NCBI GenBank assembly: GCA_019787685.1
Contig: JAHNUO010000014.1
Span: 930,001-994,000, forward strand
DNA from: Chiua virens
Lineage: Eukaryota > Basidiomycota > Agaricomycetes > Boletales > Boletaceae
Direction: 5' to 3'
DNA length: 64,000 bases
The position numbers and the translations under genes were made by a program. The notes below the pieces were generated by a model, which worked only from the letters and a program-made list of their open reading frames with translations, made no database searches and was not told where the DNA came from. Of this stretch, positions 11,526 to 23,638 are shown piece by piece (positions within the stretch are counted from its first letter, which is position 1; the number at the start of each line of letters is the position of its first letter).

Positions 11526-12263
11526 TTAAGCCATTTCACTGCGCAGCTGAGACGTGGACGCTTGTGTGCCCGAAAACTGTGAGTTATCGTCATCACCACC
11601 GTCTGACCTCTTCCACTTGACCGCCCGCTTTCCCTTCCAGTCAAAGTGACCAAGGTTGTGCGATGGCGGCTTATCATCACTTGGTAAGGCAGTACTGGCG
11701 GAGGAGCCGAACGAAAAGTCAGTCACTTGAATGAGAAATCGACCGTCACTGCAACTGGTGAGATGCCCAAGCACGAAAACTTGTTTCCCACCATCAGGCA
11801 GGGGGGTCTTTGCAAACCTCGCATGGTCAACGGGGAAAAGACAGCGCAGACGAATGAGCTGTTGTGGAGCAGCAGCGTACTGTGCAACGTCGATGTCGAA
11901 AGCACGATTGTGATCTTTACTATGTGCTCGCATGGAGCGGCACACTCTTCCAGAAATGATAAAGATGGGAGGTGGCATTGGAGCAGAGTCCTGCGACGTG
12001 AGAGAGGGTAGCGGCTCGAAAGCCTTTTAAAACCGAGGTGAAGAACAAACTGCTTTTTCGGATGAGAAACACACACCTCGTTCGCAAACACCTGCACGAC
12101 AGGAAGCACCACGTTCGGGTTTGCGCCAACGGTATCCTTTGCAACCACGCGGCCGACACCTATGTAAACGCCATCTGGTAACGGTGCCCCATCCCCTCCA
12201 AACGTATAAAATTCCACGTCGTGATCAGTGCCGGATTCCGTGAATGCTACAAACGGAGGCCAT
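11526..12263 (-). CDS. Uncharacterised basidiomycete protein, two 3' exons
   Basis: Two exons (12263-12077 and 11990-11526) join across intron 11991-12076 (GTGTGT...GTCGCAG) in frame. The product contains DHDVEFYTFGGDGAPLPDG, then GRVVAKDT and VLPVVQVFANE, then APMPPPIFIISGRV, FDIDVAQYAA, and LRCLFPVDHARFAKTPLP before a Ser/Asp-rich tail. The repeated short beta-strand-like segments would fit a small barrel fold, but I cannot assign a function. The first listed exon begins in phase 2, so at least one upstream exon with the start codon is missing from this model. From memory, similar proteins recur in repeat-rich regions of Agaricomycetes. Confidence 0.5.
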
Positions 12264-13029
12264 CTGAATCGAAGAGAAGATGGAAAGTGAGAAAAAGACA
12301 ATGCAAAGGAAGAACTGAGCATGATGAAATGCAGCGGAAGACAGGGAGCCGCAGCCTGGGGCGCAGCTTGGAGCCACCACACCCCCTGACAGCACGGCGC
12401 TCCACACGATCGACCGACGACGCAAAAGAGCGTGAGACCTTTGCGGCGCTGTGGTGACGACAGACCCGTGCTGCACACGATGGAAGGACACTGGCAATGG
12501 ATCGGAGGGAGAGATAGTTACAGCGAGCAGCGCAACACATTGCAAAGGTTTCGATTGCAGGGGAGTGACGCAACGAAAGGGACGGCGAAAGAGAGCGCGC
12601 CACCGCCACAGGAGGATCGATGACGATGAGCGTGGGCCGGCCTGACAAGAACTGTGACCCGGTACTTCGGTGCAGGTACCTTCTGCAACTCAGTCGACTG
12701 TGGCTAGACATGTCAGCAATGCCCTTATCGACTCGTTGCGCACACTCACGCTCCTTCAGATTTGGTCCAGGACATGTCGTTTAGGCCTTGAAATCCACAC
12801 GTTCGGTATTTCGCTCACTATCGTGCTCTTTGGCATGTTGGCCTGAAGTCATCCTTGAGGTGAGTCACGAGTCCTTCAGCCTGATCGATGCCTTGACAGA
12901 CTCCTGCACAGATTGCGGCTCTCTTGCCAGTGTGTAGATCCAAACAGCATATATTGCGAAGCACAGTGCACAGCAAGCTCTCAACTACCGCCCTCTCATG
13001 GCTCATTCAACTGATTCCCATCCAACCAC
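12264..13029. other. No resolved gene
   Basis: May hold the unresolved first exon and promoter of the minus-strand gene ending at 11526. Several overlapping frames are open on both strands but none carries a recognisable motif. Confidence 0.35.
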
Positions 13030-14475
13030 TTACATCGAGACTCCGTTCACCGAGGATGCGTATGTCTTTGCCAGCGCAAAGATTGTAAAGCCCCCCATGT
13101 CCATCCGGGTCAACCATATCTGTACGTTGCAGATATCAACCAAAGCAAGCCCGGCAAATACGTATGTGCGAATTGCTACCAGTACTACCAGACCAAGCTT
13201 GGAACGACGGTTCGGCGAACACAAGGTTCGTTGTGTATGTATTTCAACAAACCTTCACTAACTTTTTTCAAGGACGACTACCAGATCCAAAGGCTATCCG
13301 TCAATCGATCAGTGCTGCTCAGTCCCGTGGCGAGTTACCTGCAGCGTGACTTTCGTCCAATGACCGATCATCTAACAAGACTCCCAGCAGGGCCAGCATG
13401 TCTTGGGAACATGCCACCTCCCCCAGTCCCAACCCAGGGACCCAGCATTGATATACCATTTGCGTTGGCACACTTTCAGTCTCCAGCAAGCCGTTTTACT
13501 CCTCTTAGCCCGGCGCTGATGCAGTCTCAACTTCCAGCAAGCCCCTCTTTGCCTCCCAACTCGGGTTACAGACTGCAGCACTTTCAATATGCTGCGCAAC
13601 GTGATCATTGGGCCCGCGTCGCTTACCGCCCGCCTCCCGCTGAAACCATCTCCTTGGAGATTTCAGCACTATACGAAAACGGTAGCAAAAGGAAGGGCGC
13701 TCGCGGAACTCCCCTCGGTGTGAGTATTTTTGCTTCGTTTATCTCTGTCCCTGCCATTAAACTTAATGCCATTCTTAAGAGCATATGTGAAGGGCTCAAA
13801 GATATTCCGGCGATAGCCCCAGCCGCAGAGCTGGTCGCAATGGCTCTAGAAATGATCATGCCTCGTATCAAAGCATACGATCCTCGTTTTGCCTGGCGCG
13901 AACACGAGTTCGTCGTCCGTGCCAAATGGGTGGACTTATCGCGATGCGCCGCCAGCGATCCTTACTTCTATGCCGACTGCCTCCATCAGAGCACGTGAAA
14001 AAACTCCAAAGCTACAGTTCTCAAGACAAGACAATTCACCCTTCATGTCGTCATCCCTGAGCGTCAATGGATGGAGTTTGAAGCGTTCAAAGAGAAGTTG
14101 GAGTCCGAGTTATTGCCTGACTCGGATTGGGACAGCTCGAAACAGTGCGCAAAGCTGTGGCATCGTGCATCTGGGGTTGCCTTCAAGTTAAGCAAGTCAA
14201 CGCCTGCTGTGGCGCTCTCCGCGGTTTTTTCTCAGTCTGAGGGACCTCCTCCCTCAGCTATCTCAATTGCACGAAGCAGCCTCTTTTATCAGTCTATCGC
14301 ATCCGACGTTGCACCCGAGCGTACTATCGCCAAACGGCAACACGCTCACTCCAGCAGTATCTCCAGTCTTTCCGGTTTATCTCCACCACGCAAGAAACAG
14401 GTTTCTGCGACACTCCCTGACCCGAATGACCTCAGATGCTCTCCAATCTGGAGGAGGCACAGACTTAGGACTTAG
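13030..14475 (+). pseudogene. Zinc-cluster protein of alpha-kinase-associated type, broken
   Basis: Exon 1 encodes a Cys-rich segment (CQRKDCKAPHVHPGQPYLYV, then YVCANCYQYY), a likely zinc-binding module. An intron at about 13226-13272 follows, then GRLPDPKAIRQSISAAQ, a frame change near 13350, and one long frame with PAETISLEISALYENG, an in-frame intron-like insert starting GTGAGT near 13720, CEGLKDIPA, FAWREHEFVVRAKWVDL and YFYADCLHQST. A TGA at 13996-13998 interrupts it, after which TRQFTLHVVIPERQWMEFEAF continues in the same frame to 14475. The conserved blocks match a family I recall as the N-terminal part of Agaricomycete alpha-kinase (MHCK/EF2K-like) proteins; no kinase domain follows here. 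Function unknown. Confidence 0.6.
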
Positions 14476-14843
14476 CGAGAGGTAAGCGAGTGAATATCGC
14501 AATATTTCCTTATCAATCTGATGCTTTGGTCATGTAGTGCTTAAACGGCAGCTTGAACCCATCGACTCTTTCCCGATACCAACTTCCGCATTGCTAACAT
14601 TCTGATGTAGGCAGCACAACGGTTCTTTCTGACCCTCAAATCCTAACTGACCCGTATGTGCCAACAACTTGGCATAAAAATTTTCGCTAACGACAGTCTA
14701 GCAATGTTAACCAGGGGCGGGATGGAAATTTGGAGCACGGGGTTGCTGCTTTTGAGGGTTAACACGTATGTAACAAGTTCTGCAATGGCCAGGCTTCAAT
14801 TTGGAGCCATTTGAGGAAGGCGCTGGGGGAGCCGAAGGTACTA

Positions 14844-15718
14844 CGGTCGACTCTCACATAAGCGACACCCCTCGGGACATGCTCAAGGGTATACACTATG
14901 AGAGAGTATACGTTCCCTGAGAGGTCGGCTTGCCGAGACAAAGTAGTCAAATTTTTTGAGTAGTATTGGTAATGATAATTATGTAGAGTAATATGAGGCT
15001 ATATACGTATGAAATAATCAGTAACCTTGCTGTTCACTGCGTTCCGCATCCCGGCGACTTGTGTCCTCTGTTTCAACATGCGTAACATACGTTCGAACTC
15101 CCGTCCAAAATCATCATCAAGCTCGTTGACGACATCCTGCAGCACAAGCACTGCCTCAAGCGTTTCTCTCCGGGTACGAGTCTACCGTACGACGTGGCTT
15201 CGACGGGTCAACATTCATGGCACTGCAATCCTTTTCATCGACCTCCGAGTCACTCTTTTCCCGTGCCGTGCGTGCATCCATAACGGACTGGTAGATGTCC
15301 TCATCCGTCGCGTCAAATGTTGTGTATCTCTGTGTCCGAGTTGAGGAGCTCGGAAATACTCATCCAGTTCGAGGGCTGAAGGATACCTGTCGCCTCCAAG
15401 TTGTCTAGAGCACTTTTGAGAAGGCTTTCGGACTCGGCAGCAGGGTCCAAGTCGTCGTGCGCTCTGGCAGTACCGGCCAATAACGACGAGACCATGAGTG
15501 TGAAACTTTGGGTCACTCTTGCCTTTGTTATGAGGAAAATTATATAATATAGTTCCCTAATTTAGTATTATTCCGGGGATAGCATCGGTTATGGTGTCGA
15601 GAAATCCCTATTGGGTATGTGTTGTAAGAGAGTATTTGTTATGCAGTGAAATCCCAAAAGGTATACACTACAAGAGAGTATCGCTTTTACCCCTTATTCC
15701 TTATGTGAGAGTCGACTG
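14844..15718. mobile_element. Pogo/Tigger-like DNA transposon, deletion derivative
   Basis: Terminal inverted repeats face each other: GTCGACTCTCACATAAG near 14846 and its reverse complement ending near 15716, with one mismatch at the outermost bases. Each end is flanked by TA (14842-14843 and 15719-15720), the target duplication expected of Tc1/mariner-pogo elements. A second inner block (GGTATACACTA...GAGAGTAT) also occurs at both ends. The 875-bp body keeps only the C-terminal part of a transposase, so the copy is non-autonomous. Confidence 0.8.
14999..15516 (-). pseudogene. Pogo-like transposase C-terminus
   Basis: The minus strand encodes LDNLEATGILQPSNWMSI, then FDATDEDIYQSVMDARTA, and, after a frame change following SYPERNA, LVLQDVVNELDDDFGREFER and the terminal NSKVTDYF. 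These blocks match the tail after the DDE domain of fungal pogo/Tigger transposases. The DNA-binding and catalytic domains are absent. It is closely comparable to the relic at 60.7-61.4 kb. Confidence 0.75.
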
Positions 15719-15720
15719 TA

Positions 15721-18700
15721 TCTGATCACTTGCAATTGTATCTCGGCATTGCACATTGAATACACCGCTCAGTAACTGGTTTCGTGACACTGACGTATAA
15801 TAAAAGGTCACATGACCAAAAAACTGAGTTCATATGGTCAAAGTCTCTGGTCAATGGGCGTTGGAAAGTTTTTCTTAATCCGGAGTGCCTAGGTAAAATT
15901 TTCCTCGTGATGGGCATTTTATGGCCCTCCGGGCAACCCTGGACCCGCAAGGCAGCAGACTCAATGGCAAGATAATATCATTCCTAATCTGCTTTTTACA
16001 CACTCACGCCAACGACCGTTCTTACAGAAAGAATAGATTATAAAGGCTTGTGTAGACAGACAATTGGACAGTTAGACGATTTCGTCGTGTCCCACGTGTG
16101 TTTGCAATCTGAAAATGAGCAAAGCTGGTGTGGTGCCATTCGGAGGTCGCATACTTTTCAATAACTTCGGCCACGTCAACAATGTTTTCTTCAGTTACGT
16201 CGTGCACTTTGTATCCGTGACAAAACGAAAACACGAGGTAAGGACAATCATCGGTCCCATTATTATGTTTTTTTCTGTCAAAGATGGTGAATGTGTGCGA
16301 CCTGGTCGAGGAGTTCCAGTTCTTCACTTGCGCTGCGAGCGGCATTGGTCGATTTACTGCGCCTTCATCAAGAGTGTCTCTGCCCTTCAATCGTTTTACT
16401 CTTCAAGCGTGTCGCACAGGCTCGTCATAACGAGCGTATCCTGCATTTCGCACCAGGCGTTGTCACGCATATCTCAGTTGAGGATTGCCCTGATGAAAAT
16501 CACGCGGACGACGACAGGACAACAGGTTTCCCCGACCAAAAAACGAGGAGAAAAGGGCCATGCGGAAAGACGGATTGAGAACGAGGCCATGCAGATAGAA
16601 TGCTATCGAACTGAAACTCCCGACGCAACAAACTGTAACTAACGTGAGTGGACGTCAACGGAGTGTCAGAATCGCAGTGAATGCGAACAGCAGATGAAAG
16701 CGCAGGAGCACCGTCCACTGTGTCCAGAAGAGAGGATCAAACAACATGACGAAGACTAGAGAAACAGACGTACTTTCAGAAGGTAATGACAGAGGACTAG
16801 AACCGCGGTACGTAACGAGTCTGAGACGAAAAGGAGCTCCTAATAGGAGAAAGCACCGGGCAAGTTCAACGAACCCGGAAGTTTCGGAATTACTCTATAT
16901 GTAAAGTTTGCGACGTTTTCCCACGATTTATCGAGGTGAAACCTGGACCTTTCGGGTCCAGGAATTGGAAACGAGAAATTCGAAGTGACTGGGGTGTTCG
17001 AAGTCCGTCCGAGGGACGTATCCTTTCGGAGAAAAGCCCTCGGCCCGAGAATTACTTTTTTGGGAGCACAGTTGTCCCGCTTTCCGTAGTTACCCGACAT
17101 CGCTCAGCTCGAGCCTCTTTTAGGCGGACTGATCGCGAGTCTACGCTCGACTGTTCAATGGGTAAAAGAGATTCGGCTCGTCATATATTGCTTCCCTCGT
17201 AGAGCGTAGAGCGACGTTGCACCTCGTAATCCGCAAAAAATTTCAGTACCGTCATCCGCTACTCTCCGATCGTGATCTGCAATACAAGGCTAAATTACGA
17301 TCGCTTCGGACGTCTGCGCCGCTCTTGCAACAAGCCAAGTGACACTGCCGCCAAGCTTATTCCGATTTTTTCCTACTTCCGCTTACATAATTCAGTGAGA
17401 CTGGCGCTGTCTGAATTTTACACTGTTCACATGGATTTGAAGTTCGTGTCCAGACCTAGCTTATCGTGCGCCGTCAAGATGTGAACAGATTGGTTGGGCA
17501 TATACGCGGCACGGCGCCGCCTATTCTAAAGCCGTGCGCAACGCAGGAAAGGAACTATTGTTATGCTTCAATCTCCTCTAGATTCCAAATTCCCGCCGAA
17601 GCATCCGCAACGCGGTCTGTATTGACTTTTGGACGGAGTTAGATCTTGGTGGATTTGTCACCTGGTTTTGCATCGATCGTGGGACTGAATCGGAACAATT
17701 TTACAGAGAAATAAGTGAGTCACTGGTAGCGATGAACGACATGACACACCCTCACCTCCATTGGCGTGCCGGGGCCACAGCGGAATAGTTGTTTATAGAT
17801 ATCTTGCTTGATTTAAATCAGCGCCCGTGGTGGTTCGCTTAGTATGTCCTCCGAGACACTACGCCGGCGGACGAACGTACCTGCAACCCATACATGGCAG
17901 TCAACATGACGAGATGATCGGTAATGAAGGAGAGCCAGTGGCAACTGCAACGATTAAATATACGAACCATCGTGCAGTACTAGTATACCGCAACGCTTCT
18001 TATAGCAACCCGACTGACATAGATGACAGTGGCCGGGGAATCTACATGGACAACGTCAGCATTAGCCTATACACAAAGTAAGAATGCGCACAAACATGAA
18101 GAACTGCATCGGGAAACAACAAAGGCCGCATAGCTCAGCCAAGATGACCAGTTCCAGCAGGCTATAAGCCATCGAGTTGATCCACCGGCAACGCTGAGAA
18201 AACAAGACACGCTGCGATTCAAATAGGCTACTGCATCGCCGATAAATTGTCTTATAGGTAGAGAAATGATTCATAAGAAGCGTTGCGCGAAAACGATCAT
18301 GGGACGTTTCCGCCAGACATGTAGTAAGTTTTACCCGCGGAGTTGACAATCTGGTCAATGGCTTGCATCGCAAAGTTGAAAATCATAAACTCGCAACTGC
18401 ACAAAAGGGAAGGTCAGGAGCGAAGAAACACGAGACGTCAAGGAACACACATTGGTTGAAGGCCGGAGAGGGCGGCACCGACCGCGAGGCCAGCAAAACC
18501 TATCTCGGTAATGACGACGCGCTTCTCACCGAAGTTGTCCAAAAGGCCCTTGGTGACCTAGAATCGGTTAGGACCCGTAGACATGCAAGGGAAGAGGAAA
18601 GTACCTTGTGTGCACCATTGTAACGAACGACCTCTTCACCCAAAACGAAGACCGACTCGTCGCGCAGCATTTCTTCCCCCATGGCCACGTCGAGGCAGTC

Positions 18701-18900
18701 ATCTGCGGGTGGCATGAGTTTTTGCCAGGCAGTTATTTTGGTACATACGGAATTTTCTGTCTGCGTGAATACGCCCGCTCGAGGCTTGGGGGCGGGAAGT
18801 TGGTGACATACATGGTCGGCAGTATTGAAGGTAGACTATGTACATGAATACGAGTGCTTCTATTAGAGAGAACGATGGAATGAAGGTTCGCGGTTTGCTA
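15721..18900. other. About 3.2 kb without recognisable genes
   Basis: Open frames are short (the longest is about 175 codons near 16.1-16.6 kb) and overlap on both strands without motifs. The minus frame at 16022-16390 has a protein-like stretch (FSFCHGYKVHDVTEENIVDV) that I cannot assign. No terminal repeats or tandem arrays noticed. Confidence 0.4.
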
Positions 18901-18920
18901 GGTATAGTGAACGGTTGGGA

Positions 18921-18940
18921 GAAAAACCCGTAGGGTTTTC
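18921..18940. other. Hairpin downstream of recombinase frame, copy 1
   Basis: AAAACCC and GGGTTTT form a 7-bp stem with loop GTA, followed by GGCC. It lies about 120 nt past the recombinase stop, the same spacing as the hairpin at 40130-40147. Confidence 0.5.
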
Positions 18941-19064
18941 GGCCAGAGGCAGGCCCGATCTGTGGATGGCCAAGGTGAGCTGTGATCCCACAGACTAGGA
19001 GCCCGCGACGCGCTAGCGAAGCTTGGTGCCCATTCACTAGGAGCATGGGTGAGAGAAAAACTCA

Positions 19065-20250
19065 CTTCAGCGCACAGGGGGCATGGCGATGCGGTTGAAG
19101 GCTTCAAAGATCTCCGGTTCCGCTTGTAGGAACGGGGCGAGGATGAGTGCGTGCTCGCAAGTATCCCGTGAAGGAATCTCCCGCCCAACGGCCCATTACT
19201 TTGACAACTTCGAAGGGAATGCCCTTGAGAAGGTAGTGTAGGGTTCTGCCAATGCGGAAGCTGTGCCCTTTGATGTCTGCAAGTTCGTGCTGCTTGGTGA
19301 TGGCTGAAATGCGCGAGATTACTTGATTCTTGGAGAGCGGGCGCAGTCCGCCCTTGGGATGTTTCCAAGCAAACAGATGGAGGTGGGAAGGCGCGGCGTT
19401 GATGTGTAGATGGTTTCTCAGGGCATCTTCGGGGTCAGTGACACATGCTGGGTGCGGGGCACATTGCGCATGTTCACTGGCTTCTTTGCTGCATTTGGTG
19501 AAGGGAATGAAGAACTTCATCACTCGGCGCTGTTCCGTGTCTAGGGCGGATTGGAAGTCTCATCGGGCTATGTGCTTGCCGGGTACGAATTTTGTGATGG
19601 CGGGAACGGTGAATTCGCCAAGCCTGGAGACCGAATAGAACACGGTGGTGATATACGCGAGGATGGCGGCATCGCAGGGGTCGCTGCGATTAAGGTTACT
19701 GCAGAGGATCTTGAGGTCTGCTAGGGCGTTTAGGTCTCTTGGAGGAACGTGGGGCCAGTCTGGATGCGCCTTGGAGCGTGAGTCTGAGTTCGTCTTGGTT
19801 TATGTCCCAGGGAAAACCGTGTAGGAGGTGTCACGCTCGAATGGCAGAAGAGTAGTTGGCGATTGCTGACCCAGAGTATGTGCCTGCTAGACCGGCAAGG
19901 AAGGCAATGAGTCTGGGTCGTGGGATTGGGCATCGCTCTGGCTCGGGAATCTGGTTGAGATTGCAGTATACATGGTAAACAAGTAAACCGGTTCCGTACA
20001 ATTCTTTGGTGCTGTCTTCCCACGAGGCCCCGATCACTTCAAGGATGCGATTGAGGGCTTGCTCGGAAATGGGCTGCGTGTTTGGATTGGTGAGCTGGCG
20101 TGCCTGAGGTGAGAACGGTGTCCAGAGACGGGGCCTGTCTCGGGCTGGGCAGTGGGGGCGGTTTGGGGACGGGAGGGGTACGAGGTTGGCTGGGTATGGG
20201 CGGGTTCTGAGAACTGACGCTGCGAGGTTGTTGGCCATGATAGGAGCATC
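19065..20250 (-). pseudogene. Tyrosine recombinase of YR retroelement 1
   Basis: The N-terminal helical domain (SWEDSTKELYGTGLLVYHVY, LAGTYSGSAIANYSSAIRA) is followed by an in-frame TGA, where relatives probably have Trp, and HLLHGFPWDINQDEL. The catalytic domain has a first Arg in FYSVSRLGEF, another in-frame TGA after GKHIAR, HLFAWKHPKGG, and the HxxR block HSFRIGRTLHYLL with GRWAGDSFTGYL. A two-base loss after YLR shifts the frame, but the expected tail (ALILAPFLQAEPEIFEAF, AMPPVR) is readable in the new frame. The enzyme would integrate circular cDNA; this copy is dead. Confidence 0.8.
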
Positions 20251-22010
20251 AAAACGGCTGAGGGGATTGCTGGTGGTCGCGGTGGTCATTGTTCCCGAGA
20301 GCGTTGATGATGAGGTTGAGTTCCTGGTTCTCTCGGGCTCGTAGATGGTGTTCAGCCTCCTGCTTTTCTCTGATCCGTTCAATGACCCTGGCGGCAGAGG
20401 TAGAGTATGCGCCCTCCCTGAAAAGCCGGAGCTTTTTGGTAGAGAGGGGTTGTTCTGCGCAGATAATGTATTCGGATAGGTGAAAGGGAGTTTGGGGGTG
20501 CTCGAGCAGCCTGTTGGTGTCTCCATAGACGCCGCGAGATGGGAGATCGGCTGGATTGCTGGCACTAGGAATCCATTGGGTGAGGATGCTGAGCATGTGA
20601 GGTGAGCGCTCAATGAGCTGATGGATGCGCTTGAAAACTTCGTTGATTGCCGGGTTCCTGTGGCGGCCTGTGCGCCACCCGTCAACGACGCTGGTGTTGT
20701 CACAGTAAGCAATGACGTGATGGGGTGCAACGAGGGATTGGTTGATGGCCATGATGAGGAGCTCAAGGCCAACGGCTTCCGCCCATCCGATGTCGCGCAG
20801 TCCGTGGAGGGTGTTCCAGCCGGGAACGAGTCGCCAGGCCTTCCATTTGTCTCCGATGACGATTCCAGTGCCAAGGCCAGAGCTAGCATCTGAAAACGCT
20901 TGGAGGTCGAGGAAGGAAGGGGGTGGGTGGATAGGACGCGATACTTTGCCTGTCTCTAAACGATGTAGCCACCAGTTGAGGTCGTTTTCGACTCGCCTGT
21001 CGGGGTAATGTAGGGCGAATGGCTTCTTGGCACGCATGGTAAGCATGGCTTCCAGACCGGTTAGGTAGGCACGACCTTGGGTTAGGATAGCCAAAACGTG
21101 TAGCAGTGTTCCATACAGCTCTTGTACGTGTTTCAGGGTGTGACGGTCGCGAGTCGTCCATTGTCGTATGGCTTCCGTGTACTTGTTCGTTTTGGATTGT
21201 GGGAGGGTGACCGAGCACTTTGCAAGATCCCATAGAAAGCCTTTGTATATGGTGGATGGCCCAAAGGACTGGTCCTTGGAGGCTTCCCAGGGCATTCCGA
21301 GCTCGTGGACAATGCGATGGATGACATCAATGTTGTAGGTGAAATTCCTGTCATGCTCCGATCGTGGGGAGGTGCTGGATAAGTCCTGAAGAAGCCATTT
21401 GAAATCCTCGCTGGCTTCTTCGCGAGATCCGTCGGGTAGGAGGGGCCCTTCAAACCATCTTCTGCTGCGAGAGCGGATTTCGCCACTAAAGGCGAATTCG
21501 CTAGCCCAAGATTGCCTGAGGCTGTTGTAGTGGGTTAACTGGTTGCGAGGAATGCGGAAAAAGATGTGGTCGTCTACCCATTTGTCGAGTGGACCAATAC
21601 CATGGTAGCGTAGGATGTCTGCGCCTGCATCAGCAATTGTGCCGTACGCCCCGCAAGATGGGGAGGCGCCAAATGCGGCACAGGTGTCAATGCATCGTTG
21701 GCCTTCCGAAATTTTGACGATCGCTGCTGGCCATTGGGAGGGGTGTAGCGGAATGGTGCGATAGGCTTCCGCTACATCTCGTGTGGCTGCTTCCGAGCTC
21801 GGAGGAAGCCTGGAGATCAGTAGGTATACCACCGAGAACTTTCCCCACGTGCATGGGAAGTGCTCGGTTGTGATGTCCTCGTTGATGGACGGATTGGGAA
21901 AGGTGGGTGATGTGCTGTAAGGGAAGGAAAAATTCTGTATAAGTCTGAATTTTCCGGGGCGCCCTGGCTTGGGAATTAGGGATAGGGGGAATGTCTGAGA
22001 AACTCTTCGA
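20249..22010 (-). pseudogene. Reverse transcriptase-RNase H of YR retroelement 1
   Basis: After a frameshift near 21990, the RT fingers (LIPKPGRPGKFRLIQNFSF, NPSINEDITTEHF) lead into a 527-codon open frame. That frame has DVAEAYRTIPLHP (first catalytic Asp), AAFGASPSCGAYG and the catalytic pair in DKWVDDHIFFRI. RNase H residues are in FSDASSGLG, GWAEAVGLELL and YCDNTSVVDGW, and the tail reads PSASNPADLPSRG. The RT N-terminus is only partly present (TPYKLAAWEQ near 22.1 kb), so the copy is internally shortened. Confidence 0.85.
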
Positions 22011-22061
22011 TGATGTGTAGGGGGTGGGGTCCGATGTATCGGCCTTTGTCTATTTCCTTAT

Positions 22062-22763
22062 CTACGATCTTATTGAATTCGCTCGGGTAAAAGGCAATGG
22101 ATGTGCTATTAGGTGGACAACCTGCTCCCAAGCGGCCAGCTTATATGGAGTTCGCGGGTCCTGCTTTCCGTGCACGAGGGCATCCTTAATTCGCTCGCAG
22201 AGTGTGTCGAAGGCATTGTCCCAAGTCTTTTTGGCCCGACAGGTGATAACTGGGACGTCATGTTTCTCTCTTCCGAGGCAGACTGCACAGACGGGGTAGG
22301 AAGCGCCGCTGGGGTCTCCTGTCTTGGCTGCTGGGTTGGGTTGTGGAGGTCTGCACGAAAGGAACGGGCCTTTTTTATTAGCGTGGTGTCCGCGCTGGCT
22401 GGAGCTGAGGGAGAGCGGGCACTTGGAGGCGCTGAAGGAGCGTGTGTGGGCCTGCTTGGGCGCATAGGTAGAGTTCGACACAGTAACTGCTGCCTGAGCA
22501 TTAAGCTGTGGGAGGCGAATAAGCGAGTTTCGGACGGCAGCGTATGAGATGTTATGACGAGGTAGCGACATGCCAATGCAAGTAAAGTCATCCCGCGTCC
22601 CGATGTGGCCGCATGGAGAATTGTCACCGCGTGCAGGATCGGGATGGGATTTAATTGTGTGATACGTGGCATACGCAAGCACGTGGATAGGGAGCAGGTA
22701 TATAGAAGAAAAATGTTGCCCAGTGAGCATTATGTGAAAAATGGCAAAGGGAAGGAAAGTCAT
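22062..22763 (-). pseudogene. Zn-knuckle region of YR retroelement 1, rearranged
   Basis: A frame with a Cys-rich CAVCLGREKHDVPVITC block, comparable to the first zinc module of copy 2 (CAVCLGRHKHNIARC). Copy 2 has a second Cys/His block before the RT; here that block is missing and the frame runs directly from KQDP into TPYKLAAWEQ, indicating an internal deletion. Confidence 0.6.
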
Positions 22764-23638
22764 CGTGTTCTCACCTTACGGAGGGTTTCGATCTGATTAT
22801 TGACCGCCACATCCCTGAGTTCTTTTTGGATGGTGATGGGGCGATACTCGTTCAGCGGCATCAGGGAGAAGACTTCCGGGGTTGCGATGGTTTGGTGCCA
22901 TTGGCGGCGAATGCGCGCTTGATACACTAGCAGGGCTTTCTTGCCGTATTCACATTGCCCATGACGGAACGTGTGGCCTTGTAGGGCCAACCAGAACTTG
23001 CCCGTCATGTCTGTGCGCTGTCGGGGCCGGTCTTGTAGCGTCATCCAGTGTAGCATGCAGTAGGTCGCTTCGCTGAACTCCTCCCAGGTGAGGTTTTCGT
23101 CTGGGACTTTGCAGGCCTTGGCTTTTACGGCGGCAGAAGATTGCCAGATTGGACCTCCTTCGTCCATGCGAGTGAGCGTGAGTACGTCGTCATCCAGATT
23201 CGGTGCCTCTTCTTCCGCCTCCTGAATGCCTCGGTTGGTGAAGTAGTATGGTGGGACGTGCTCCCCTTTCTTCAGCTTGTTGATGGCATGCTGCGGAGGT
23301 ATGAAGGTGTCGTGGGACGGGAGCGGTCTGTCTGGTATCGGTAAGTACTCATACTTGTACTTCTTACGCTCCTCCTGAAGCGCGAGCTGCTTCTCCTGCT
23401 CTTGGTTGATTTGGCGCTGTTCAGCTTGCCTGGCGAGGCGCTCCTCCTCCTCCTCTTCTTCTGCCTGTCTGACTTGGTCCCAGGTTTCGCAGGCCTTCTG
23501 GTGGTTAAAACGCCAGACCTCTCTGAGGAGAGCAGCTGCCTGTGCGTCTGTTTTTCCTTCTACCGTGAAAATGAGCCTAGCGTCAGCGAATTCGGGCAGG
23601 ATGTAGTCGGGTTCTACTTCGAGATGCGGATTGGCCAT
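22760..23638 (-). CDS. Gag-like protein of YR retroelement 1
   Basis: An intact 292-codon frame starting MANPHLEVEPDYILPEFADA. It has a Glu/Arg-rich coiled-coil-like stretch (about residues 55-95), then a folded-looking region with LTWEEFSEATYCMLHWM and MTGKFWLALQGHTF. The frame ends just past TLRK at a GTGAGA that looks like a splice donor, so the native product probably continues into the Zn-knuckle region. Copy 2 has an analogous protein starting MANPNAPIPPDF, which supports Gag-like identity by position. Coding frame intact, although downstream domains are broken. Confidence 0.65.
   Translation of the reverse strand: MANPHLEVEPDYILPEFADARLIFTVEGKTDAQAAALLREVWRFNHQKACETWDQVRQAEEEEEEERLARQAEQRQINQEQEKQLALQEERKKYKYEYLPIPDRPLPSHDTFIPPQHAINKLKKGEHVPPYYFTNRGIQEAEEEAPNLDDDVLTLTRMDEGGPIWQSSAAVKAKACKVPDENLTWEEFSEATYCMLHWMTLQDRPRQRTDMTGKFWLALQGHTFRHGQCEYGKKALLVYQARIRRQWHQTIATPEVFSLMPLNEYRPITIQKELRDVAVNNQIETLRKVRTR

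Noticed and set aside
11723..12478. A 251-codon minus frame overlapping the two-exon gene
   Set aside because: It reads through the intron 11991-12076 and into a wrong frame of the second exon; the spliced model gives the better protein-like sequence.
18923..18939. Bacterial-type terminator
   Set aside because: The hairpin resembles one, but the DNA is clearly eukaryotic; it was kept only as a retroelement structure.
20249..20889. A 352-codon minus frame overlapping RNase H
   Set aside because: Its first half is a shadow of the RNase H frame; only the 3' half (recombinase N-domain) is real and is annotated there.
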